A stretch of DNA of 14,304 nt, from contig CAYLXI010000036.1 of the NCBI GenBank assembly GCA_964387695.1, positions 1 to 14,304 of the forward strand, read 5' to 3'. Position 1 is the stretch's first letter. The number at the start of each line of letters is the position of its first letter. The position numbers were made by a program, and so were the translations under genes. Origin of the DNA: Thiosulfativibrio sp964387695 (lineage in GTDB: Bacteria > Pseudomonadota > Gammaproteobacteria > Thiomicrospirales > Thiomicrospiraceae). The notes under the pieces were generated by a model that worked only from the letters and a program-made list of their open reading frames with translations, searched no databases and was not told the DNA's origin. This document shows positions 8,101 to 14,172 of this stretch, piece after piece.

Positions 8101-10600
8101 CATCACTAGGAAGAATACTTAATTGTTCAGAACTTTCTTGCTCTTTAACATTAATATCTTCAAAGCCAATCGCTTCATCAGTCATGCCTCCAAAGCCACG
8201 AACCGAAATATTGCCAAAGCTATGGCCCGAGCCATCAGAACGCTCTTTAAATAAACCTAAAAGAGGAATTTCTTTTTCCTCATTAATTTCCAGCATAGCT
8301 TTATGCCAGTTAGCGGCACTGCTTGCAATCTCTTTAAACCCGACACCTCCAACTGGAGATAAAACATTGGGAAAAATATCTTTTAAGGATTCGTCTAAAG
8401 TATCAATGAAGTTAGCTTCAAAAAACTCCCCTCCAATATAACTTTCTGCGGTACATAATCCAAATTTTCCCATAGTTTTCATAAGCGCTTTTTCAACGGC
8501 TTTTTGGAAATTATTTAGACTTTGAGCAACTTGTTCAATTGAACTTGAAAATTCCATCGCTCGATTATAAACCGTTAAAGGGCATACTGCAGATGCTCCA
8601 AACCCAAGTAATACTGCAATATCATGGGTGCTACAGGCTTGTCCTGTTAAATATACTAGGGTTGAATTAAAACGCAATCCTGTTTTAATTAATCGCTGAT
8701 TGGCAGAAGCAATAACCAGCATCGCAGGCAGAGCGGCTTGATTTTGAGTGATATTTTGGTCACTTAAAATAATAATTCCTGTTTTAGCACGAGCTAAATT
8801 TTCAACTTGATTGCACACTTCTGTTAAAGATTGCTTGATATTGGCTTGATTATTTTCTTCATTCTTAAAATCTGGAGTAAATAAGCTATTGATTTTAGCA
8901 ACACTTAATTTGCCTTCTTCTCCTGCTTTTTCAATTTGAATTAACTGTTGTGGCTGAAGAATGGGAGATTTTAAAGTAATCTGTTGAAAATCTGTATCAC
9001 AAAAATAAGGCTTTGAACCCAGTGATACTCGTAAGGTCATACCATCAGATTCACGAATCGAGTCTAACGGCGGATTGGTAACTTGAGCAAATCTCTGGCT
9101 AAAAAAGCGCGACATGCCTCCTTCGTCATCACTCAAAACATTCGGGGCCCGTCCGTAACCCATCGCAAAAATTTTTTCCGCTCCATTTTGCATCATTGGA
9201 TCTAAGAAAAATTTAAAACTTTCTTGATTCATACTATAGCCAACATGCTGGGCTGAAACTTTAAACTCCGTAACCTTGTCAAACTCAGACAATTTAGCTG
9301 GTGGCAAGTCATCTATGCATATACGCGCTTTCTTTAACAAGTTACTATAGTTTTTTTCTGCTGCCATGACCTCTAAAATTTCATCGGTTTCTAGCAGCTC
9401 TTGCGTAGCATGATTAAACATAATCATGCCGCCCGCTTCAATGCGACCACGGCGGATAACATCTTTCGGAGGAAAATCAAACTGCCCTGATTCACTGGCT
9501 ACGGTTAAGTATTCTGCGGTTTCTTCACTTCGCAAGGGACGCAATCCCAAGCGGTCTAGCCTTGCTCCAACCTTATTACCATCATAAAAAATAACCGCCG
9601 CTGGCCCGTCATTTTTTTCCTCATACAAACTAAAATACTCCAACATATCTCGCACTTCTTGCGAATAATGAGGATCATTTTCCCAAGCAGGAGGCATCAT
9701 AGCCAACAACGCCCTATCTATTTCCATTTTGTCTTCACGAATGCGACGGTCTAAAGTTTGATCTAGTCGTGCCGAATCAGATTGCCCTGGAGGAAAAACT
9801 ACTTTTTTGCCATTTTTGCGTGCAATGGCATCTTCACTTAAACGATTTTTACGATCGGTATTTAGCTCTCCATTATGAGCCATGCGGCGAAAAGGCTGGG
9901 CAAACATAGGATTAGGGGCAGTGTTTGTCGAAAAACGAGTATGAAAAAACAGGGTGCTGATGCTATGCTTAGGGTGAGATAAATCTTTAAAGTAAGGCAC
10001 AACTTCCCAAGAGTTTAGGCGAGATTTATAAACTTGAGTTTTGGTACTCATAGATAAAGGGTAAAGCCCTTTATACTGCTCTTGATTAAAGGCTAGTCCC
10101 TCTATTTCTAGTAAAGCACAAGAAACTAAAGATTCAAACTCCTCCCAGCTGTTCATGCTTTTGGGGCGTAAAAAAACGACTTGACCAATGGTAGGCTGAG
10201 CTTTACGGCTAATTTCATTTAAAGCCATTTCATCCACGGGTAAATCACGCCATAGATGGGTAACAAGCCCTCTAGAACTTAATTTTTCATCAATTAAAGA
10301 TTTGCATTCTTGAGCACTTTGCTGCCCTTCAGGGAAAAAGAAGTTTGCAACACCATACTCACCTGATTGTAAGGATTTTATCCCTGTAATATGACGGTAA
10401 AACTCAACTGACAGATCAATATTAACCCCCGCACCATCACCAACACCTTCGGCACTCATGCCTCCACGATGTGGTATTTCACACAAGGCTCTATGTGCAA
10501 GCCGCATGGTTTCATGGCTTTGCTCGCCAGACTTACGGGTAATAAACCCAACACCACAACTAGAGTATTCTAAGGTTTTATCATAAAAGCATCGTGACAT
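5159..10600 (-). CDS. gltB: Large divergent glutamate synthase alpha-subunit-like protein (GltB-like, 1813 aa)
   Basis: It has the GltB domain order: class-II glutaminase (nucleophile Cys15 in SSCGVGF after a 14-residue propeptide; RFSTNT, AQPFRRMAHNGELNT; DRLGLRPLR), central domain (NVLSDDEGG near 487), FMN synthase domain (about 985-1340; SGAMSHGAL with Met1004, SNSGEGGE, GGTGAAQV) and GXGXG helix (about 1400-1555). This family makes glutamate from glutamine and 2-oxoglutarate. It is longer than the usual ~1500 residues because of an extra linker of about 100 residues before the FMN domain and a helical C-terminal extension (about 1625-1813) that I do not recognise. The 3Fe-4S cysteines are Cys1243, Cys1249 and Cys1253, with one residue fewer than usual in the second spacing. 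The usual DGGLKTG segment reads SNAHQTG (1211-1217). I chose the ATG at 10600 because the protein then begins MSRCFYDKTLEYSSCGVGF; the in-frame ATG at 10636 lies inside the MITE end. No gltD is present; cysJ follows. Confidence 0.88.
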   Translation of the reverse strand: MSRCFYDKTLEYSSCGVGFITRKSGEQSHETMRLAHRALCEIPHRGGMSAEGVGDGAGVNIDLSVEFYRHITGIKSLQSGEYGVANFFFPEGQQSAQECKSLIDEKLSSRGLVTHLWRDLPVDEMALNEISRKAQPTIGQVVFLRPKSMNSWEEFESLVSCALLEIEGLAFNQEQYKGLYPLSMSTKTQVYKSRLNSWEVVPYFKDLSHPKHSISTLFFHTRFSTNTAPNPMFAQPFRRMAHNGELNTDRKNRLSEDAIARKNGKKVVFPPGQSDSARLDQTLDRRIREDKMEIDRALLAMMPPAWENDPHYSQEVRDMLEYFSLYEEKNDGPAAVIFYDGNKVGARLDRLGLRPLRSEETAEYLTVASESGQFDFPPKDVIRRGRIEAGGMIMFNHATQELLETDEILEVMAAEKNYSNLLKKARICIDDLPPAKLSEFDKVTEFKVSAQHVGYSMNQESFKFFLDPMMQNGAEKIFAMGYGRAPNVLSDDEGGMSRFFSQRFAQVTNPPLDSIRESDGMTLRVSLGSKPYFCDTDFQQITLKSPILQPQQLIQIEKAGEEGKLSVAKINSLFTPDFKNEENNQANIKQSLTEVCNQVENLARAKTGIIILSDQNITQNQAALPAMLVIASANQRLIKTGLRFNSTLVYLTGQACSTHDIAVLLGFGASAVCPLTVYNRAMEFSSSIEQVAQSLNNFQKAVEKALMKTMGKFGLCTAESYIGGEFFEANFIDTLDESLKDIFPNVLSPVGGVGFKEIASSAANWHKAMLEINEEKEIPLLGLFKERSDGSGHSFGNISVRGFGGMTDEAIGFEDINVKEQESSEQLSILPSDETYKNASYKKRTPEELDKHEISPAYRDFSKMLHAERIKRPATIRDVLAMPVSLISCKTEEDFFTALSSFNLQSNGKFALQGLKNIRLERGTFQLSLLEPTPKRLEGLAKALKKLFSDDVFDVEIKDNQLKITARDIAEEFFKNTLFTPSPLDLESVQPAHEITQTFASGAMSHGALVAQAHEAVAMGTNMVGAMSNSGEGGENSKRYNTLKSSKIKQFASGRFGIWAGYLADPNLEEIEIKLAQGAKPGEGGQLPSAKVTVEIAAARGGTPGIELVSPPPHHDTYSIEDLGQLIHDAKAARVKVIVKLVSSEGIGTIAVGVAKAGADIINVAGNTGGTGAAQVTSLKNTGRAAEIGIAEVHQALAKNGLRDKVLLRCSNAHQTGMDVIKSAMMGGDSFEFGTTALMMLRCVMAKNCHIKCPAGLTTNPEVYNGDPRALAQYYINLAHEVRGILATIGFRSLKEIRGRADLLHLVNHKAISGRLFMQDMLRHVTEKSVSKPVYLEADFEADDAFLKSFKQQFWAVDKDHHIEIKGGRLTNRNKTTGGQFSIDIERFLNYELTAEQAENHLAVKTLNKGRRTLEKGTVTVFTTHASGQSFGAFNNTGITLVHSGTCNDGVGKAQSGGVIVVRSPGGGCTTDLGNVLVGNFALFGATGGKLYIAGQAGDRFGVRNSGAVAVVEGVGDFCAEYMTNGSIVNLGVFGKGFGNGMSGGTAYQYDPSSSIVSNHSTDSVKVLSLADDNEFMLGHQQALLVHLKQHAERTGSSKTQQILANWQAEIKHFFVIMPKSLYNLHTAERIVELCDRKKMIEELSLHMCAKNIKELKTSYESQNPVFKGKVPDYGDCDTELICDYVNKTAILHRAMEQAKKYYPEKADAYAKNLIMTLDSKLLDQVAKDAREVLTEYDDEVLAMFLAAKRLDDYKSSLVLREVCDTQAFGTTVWIIHRDRINNSLLKEHDSLARKFAQYYVGILTNFMATQAA

Positions 10601-10618
10601 ATGGACTGACCCCAAAAT

Positions 10619-10623
10619 AACTA
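10619..10623. repeat. Target-site duplication, left copy (AACTA)
   Basis: AACTA immediately precedes the MITE and is repeated exactly at 10783-10787 immediately after it. That is the expected footprint of a transposase-mediated insertion. Confidence 0.7.
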
Positions 10624-10782
10624 GAGACCTTTGCATAAATGGGGTGCGAATAAAAATGAGAAAAATCTTGCCTTATTTTGCCTAAAAAAATAAGCGTAAT
10701 AGCTAGCTATTGCGTGTTTTTTAGGTGAAATAAGGTGAAATTTAGCCATTTTAATTTGTGCATCCATTTATGCAAAGGTCTC
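10624..10782. mobile_element. 159-bp MITE with perfect 19-bp terminal inverted repeats
   Basis: The left end GAGACCTTTGCATAAATGG (10624-10642) is the exact reverse complement of the right end (10764-10782). The flanks are a 5-bp direct repeat AACTA (10619-10623, 10783-10787). The interior continues as an imperfect inverted repeat to the centre AATAGCTAGCTATT (10698-10711). It has no coding capacity, so it must have been moved by a transposase encoded elsewhere. The GAGACCTTTGCA-type end resembles ends I associate with IS5-family elements, but the family is not proven here. It fills most of the 221-bp gap between ccoS and gltB. Transcribed RNA would fold into a long hairpin. Confidence 0.88.
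10748..10775 (-). promoter_or_regulatory. Candidate promoter inside the MITE, directed toward gltB-cysJ
   Basis: On the minus strand TTGCAT (10775-10770, within the terminal repeat) is followed after 16 bp by TAAAAT (10753-10748), a 5-of-6 match to the -10 consensus. Only 23 native bases remain between the MITE and the gltB start codon, so any dedicated gltB promoter must lie in or beyond the element. The alternative is read-through from ccoHIS, since no terminator is visible after ccoS. Confidence 0.4.
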
Positions 10783-10821
10783 AACTAAATTAACTAGAAA
10801 ATTTGAGGCGAGATTATACTC

Positions 10822-11106
10822 TTATAAAGTGCTTTCTTCAACGGGAACTTTACTGTCTTTATTTTCCATTTCTTTTTGGGGTACTTCTTTCGAGCTTTCT
10901 TTTGTCTCTATCTCAGAGATATCTTTCTCTGTGCTAGGTATTTTTTTAATTTGAAGGTCTTCTTCATATTCATCATCCATAAAAATACTGTGAGCAGCAC
11001 CATCTAAATCATCAAAATGCCCGTTTTTTCCCATCCATATAAAGACCACAACCACCAAAAACCCAAAACCTAACATTAAAGGGATAAGCCCAAAAACCAC
11101 TTCCAT
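10822..11106 (-). CDS. ccoS: CcoS, cbb3-type cytochrome oxidase maturation protein
   Basis: This 94-residue protein has one N-terminal membrane segment (about 4-25) followed by the family signature FIWMGKNGHFDDLDGAAHSI, with FDDLDG at 31-36 and the acidic stretch FMDDEYEED. CcoS is needed for incorporation of heme and copper into the CcoN subunit of cbb3 oxidase in the membrane. Typical members are about 50-70 residues. Here a low-complexity Glu/Lys/Ser-rich tail (about 50-94) extends the C-terminus. The start is supported by an AAGGAG ribosome binding site (11113-11118) inside the end of ccoI, only 2 bp separating the ccoI stop and this ATG, so translation is likely coupled. It is the last gene of the ccoH-ccoI-ccoS unit. 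Confidence 0.92.
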   Translation of the reverse strand: MEVVFGLIPLMLGFGFLVVVVFIWMGKNGHFDDLDGAAHSIFMDDEYEEDLQIKKIPSTEKDISEIETKESSKEVPQKEMENKDSKVPVEESTL

Positions 11107-11108
11107 AT

Positions 11109-13637
11109 CTAGCTCCTTAAACCTTGCTTATAACGTCGCTTTGCATTGCGTTTAGCCACTTCTTTCGGGTTAAAATAAGTACGAATGCGAGCGGCATTAC
11201 CAATAACCAATAAGCTGCTTATCGGCATAGTGATCGCCGCTATTAACGGTGTCATCATAGCAGCCATAGCTAAAGGTATGAAGGTTATATTATAGATAAT
11301 GGAAATGGTAATGTTTTGTTTAATTGTTTTCAGAGTCCTCTCAGAAAGACCCACAACCGTATCTACAGCCAATATTTCATCACTTAACAAAACCACATCT
11401 GCACTTTCTGCCGAAACATCTGTTCCTGACCCTAAAGCTATCCCAACATCTGCTCTAACCAAAGCAGGGGCATCGTTAATTCCGTCGCCAATCATTGCCA
11501 CCAAAGCACCTTCACTTTGAAGATGGCGAATAACTTCATCTTTATCCTCAGGAAAAACCTCAGCAATGACTTCCATGCCTCCTAATTGCCTAGCTACACT
11601 ATTAGCAACAAGCTTTCTATCACCACTTAATAAAGTTACTTTTTTGCCCTGCTTTTTAAGCCTGTTGATAAGCTCTAGTGCATCTGTACGCAGCTCATCT
11701 TCTAGCAACATCATGGCAACCACTTGTTTATTTTTAGCAACCCAAACACTGGTTTGCGCAATTTCTCCAGCTTCATTTGCCAATTTTACCCATTCAAGAG
11801 GCATTTCTAGACCAAAACCTTCTAGCCAAGATGCCGTGCCGATATAAAATTCTTCTCCATTAACGACTCCCGTTACTCCTCGTCCTGAATGGGATTGAAA
11901 TGAGGACACTTCTAACAGGTTATTTTTAAATTCTGGCATTTCTTCTAAAATGTATTCTGTAATCGACTGGGCTAGACTATGTTCAGAATTATTTTCAATT
12001 GAAGCAACCTGCCTAAGTAACTCTGTTTTTACCAGGCCTGGTAATTTTGAATCTTGCTTGTCAATAATATTGATACTTTTAACCTGCATTTTTCCTTTCG
12101 TTAATGTACCCGTTTTATCAAACACAAAGTGCGTTACATTATTTAATATTTCTAGCACCGCTCCATTTTTAACCAAAATTCCATTTTGAGCAGAAACACC
12201 TGAAGCAACAGCCGTTGCCATAGGTGTTGCTAAACCAAGCGCACAAGGGCAACTAATAATTAATACTGCTGTTGCAGCAATGATTGCGGTTTCTAAATCA
12301 GCATTGAGAACCCAAAAAACAAAGCTTAAAGTTGCTAAAACAAGCACAATGGAAACAAACCAAGGCATTATTTTCTCAGTGGAGCACTGTATAGGAGCTT
12401 TAGAACCTTGTGCATCTTCTACCATGCTTACAATTTTCCCTAGCATAGTGTCTTGTAATATTAATTCAACTTCAACTTGCAGTGCACTGTCTAAATTAAT
12501 GGTTCCTGCGGAAACTTTTGAGCCAGTTCTTTTAAATACTTCTCGAGACTCTCCCGTTAACATAGATTCGTTAATTAAGCCCTCACCCTTAACAATTAGC
12601 CCATCAACAGGAAACCTCTCTCCGGGTTTGACGAAAACCCTGTCGCCTTTTAATAGCGTTCTAACGGGGATGATTTTTTCTTCATTATTTTCGCCCAACA
12701 CTCTGGCAACTTTGGATTGCAACCCCATTAAACGACGCGTTGCATCCACGGCTTTATTTTTATAAATAGCTTCTAAATAACGCCCTATTAATAGCAAAAA
12801 AACAAAATCTATCATGGTGTCAAAATAGACTTCACCAGAATGATTAACATCTAGCGTTACCCAAACAGAATAAAAGTATGTTGTTAATATTCCTAAAGTA
12901 ATCGAAAAATCCATTCCAACGGAACGAGATTTAATAGAAATCCAAGCTCCTTTAAAAAAAGGCTGTGCCGAATAAAAGATAACAGTCGTTGCTAACAAAA
13001 AACCTAGCCAATGAAAATATTGTCTAAACATGGGGTCTTCATCTGCCCCAGCATACAAGGCAATAGAAAACCACATCACATTCATCATGGCAAAGCCAGC
13101 ATATCCTAAACGAAAAAGTAAATTTCTATTTGCTTTACGGTAGGACTCTTCGCTGGCAGTTGAGTCGTAAGGAGTGGCATCATATCCCGTGCGATTAAGC
13201 TCTTTAATAATGGTTGAAAGCTTAATTTTTGAATTATCCCAACGCAACTTAATTTGCTTATTGGTAAAATTTACCTTAGCAAGAAGTACCCCTTCAAACC
13301 TAGCCAAAGAACGCTCTATTAACCAGATACAGGCAGCACAATGAATGGCATCAGACATAAGAACTATTTCACGGGTTTGTGTAAGATTTTTAACAAACTG
13401 CGATTGCACCTCGTCATAGTCGTAAAACTCGGCATCTTTATTTGGTGGGGGGGGAGGAGAAAATTGCTCTCCATCTGGAGCACGCTTATAAAAGCTTTGA
13501 AGACCTGCTTCATGAATAACTTCACAAACGCCCGCACAGCCATGACAACAAAATTCTTGCTCCACTTCTTTGATAGGACGAAGAACTAGGTCTCCCATTG
13601 GGATAGCTTGACCACAGTGAAAACAGGGTTTTGACAC
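11109..13637 (-). CDS. ccoI: CcoI/FixI, copper-translocating P1B-type ATPase for cbb3 oxidase assembly
   Basis: This 842-residue heavy-metal P-type ATPase exports copper for cbb3 oxidase assembly. N-terminal cysteines typical of CcoI (CFHCG at 5-9, CCHGC at 30-34) precede an HMA domain with the metal site HCAAC (99-103). Eight membrane segments are predicted (about 175-197, 207-224, 245-262, 270-288, 425-445, 450-473, 772-792, 795-815). The transmembrane metal motif is CPCALGLATP (Cys463, Cys465), the actuator loop TGES (361-364), the phosphorylation site DKTGTLTKG (Asp507) and the hinge GDGINDAPA (717-725). The nucleotide-domain motif usually read as SEHP is SEHS here (551-554). Translation starts at a GTG (13637-13635) with an AAAGGA site 6 bp upstream (13644-13649). 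A proline run at 61-65 is encoded by a G8 tract (plus-strand 13447-13454), and residues 531-536 are encoded by a repeated palindrome. It lies between ccoH and ccoS. Confidence 0.96.
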   Translation of the reverse strand: MSKPCFHCGQAIPMGDLVLRPIKEVEQEFCCHGCAGVCEVIHEAGLQSFYKRAPDGEQFSPPPPPNKDAEFYDYDEVQSQFVKNLTQTREIVLMSDAIHCAACIWLIERSLARFEGVLLAKVNFTNKQIKLRWDNSKIKLSTIIKELNRTGYDATPYDSTASEESYRKANRNLLFRLGYAGFAMMNVMWFSIALYAGADEDPMFRQYFHWLGFLLATTVIFYSAQPFFKGAWISIKSRSVGMDFSITLGILTTYFYSVWVTLDVNHSGEVYFDTMIDFVFLLLIGRYLEAIYKNKAVDATRRLMGLQSKVARVLGENNEEKIIPVRTLLKGDRVFVKPGERFPVDGLIVKGEGLINESMLTGESREVFKRTGSKVSAGTINLDSALQVEVELILQDTMLGKIVSMVEDAQGSKAPIQCSTEKIMPWFVSIVLVLATLSFVFWVLNADLETAIIAATAVLIISCPCALGLATPMATAVASGVSAQNGILVKNGAVLEILNNVTHFVFDKTGTLTKGKMQVKSINIIDKQDSKLPGLVKTELLRQVASIENNSEHSLAQSITEYILEEMPEFKNNLLEVSSFQSHSGRGVTGVVNGEEFYIGTASWLEGFGLEMPLEWVKLANEAGEIAQTSVWVAKNKQVVAMMLLEDELRTDALELINRLKKQGKKVTLLSGDRKLVANSVARQLGGMEVIAEVFPEDKDEVIRHLQSEGALVAMIGDGINDAPALVRADVGIALGSGTDVSAESADVVLLSDEILAVDTVVGLSERTLKTIKQNITISIIYNITFIPLAMAAMMTPLIAAITMPISSLLVIGNAARIRTYFNPKEVAKRNAKRRYKQGLRS
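12029..12047. repeat. Second copy of the TTACCAGGCCTGGTAATTT motif, within ccoI
   Basis: These 19 bases are identical to 3148-3166. On the coding strand they encode KLPGLV (ccoI residues 531-536) in the variable loop between the phosphorylation motif and the ATP-binding domain. The 16-bp core TTACCAGGCCTGGTAA is itself a perfect palindrome. Confidence 0.75.
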
Positions 13638-13650
13638 TTAATATCCTTTA

Positions 13651-14172
13651 TTATTCTGAATCTTGAACCATAATTGAACGGCCAACCTTATATCTTTCAG
13701 TATCAGTAATAATTTCAATAATTACATCATACTTCCCTTTAAGAGGAAACACTATTTCACTCTCATAAACGCCTATTTCCGCAGTAGGATGCAAAATTAA
13801 CTCGCCATCATAGTTTTTATCCGAAGGGCGGTAGTAATAAAAAATAGCTGAATTAACGCTAAAAGCTTGTTTATTTTCATCTAAAACTGTAATTCTAATG
13901 GTTTGAACTTGATCTTTTACAGGACTAAAAGAATCAACTTTAACTTCCCACCCCAGTTGTTCCATATGGCGGCGACCTTCTAAAATGGCACTGATTTCTG
14001 TGCCTTTTTTATAAAAATCTTCAACCGTTAAACCTGGTGCCGTAACTATAGCCATACTAACCATAAAAAAGTTAACAGACAGCACCAACCCTAAAAAAGC
14101 AAACCAACCAATAACAAAAGGGTTTTTCCATGCAACATTCCAGTTTACAATACCTTTCTTTTCTTTAGGCAT
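13651..14172 (-). CDS. ccoH: CcoH/FixH family protein, cbb3 oxidase assembly
   Basis: This 173-residue protein has a short cytoplasmic N-terminus containing WKNPFVIGW, one membrane segment (about 19-41), then the FixH-like transition TAPGLTVEDFYKKGTE (44-59). The rest is an extracytoplasmic beta-rich domain with strands such as GELILHPTAEIGVYESEI and KGKYDVIIEI. FixH/CcoH proteins interact with the cbb3 subunits and CcoI during assembly. The family is poorly conserved outside the membrane segment and the DxYKxG motif, so the call rests on those plus position: it is directly upstream of ccoI (13 bp gap) and ccoS on the same strand. AGGGG (14181-14185) and TAAGG (14176-14180) are the candidate ribosome binding sites for the ATG at 14172. 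The upstream oxidase genes ccoNOP are expected beyond the window end, but this is inference. Confidence 0.87.
   Translation of the reverse strand: MPKEKKGIVNWNVAWKNPFVIGWFAFLGLVLSVNFFMVSMAIVTAPGLTVEDFYKKGTEISAILEGRRHMEQLGWEVKVDSFSPVKDQVQTIRITVLDENKQAFSVNSAIFYYYRPSDKNYDGELILHPTAEIGVYESEIVFPLKGKYDVIIEIITDTERYKVGRSIMVQDSE

Noticed and set aside
10601..10636. Upstream in-frame ATG at 10636 as the gltB start
   Set aside because: It lies in the terminal repeat of the MITE, and the added 12 residues do not resemble a GltB N-terminus. The ATG at 10600 gives the expected short propeptide before Cys15.
12280..12765. 161-codon plus-strand open frame opposite ccoI
   Set aside because: It is antisense to the membrane and actuator region of ccoI, whose motifs are intact, and has low-complexity Ser/Thr/Leu composition with no domain: a shadow.
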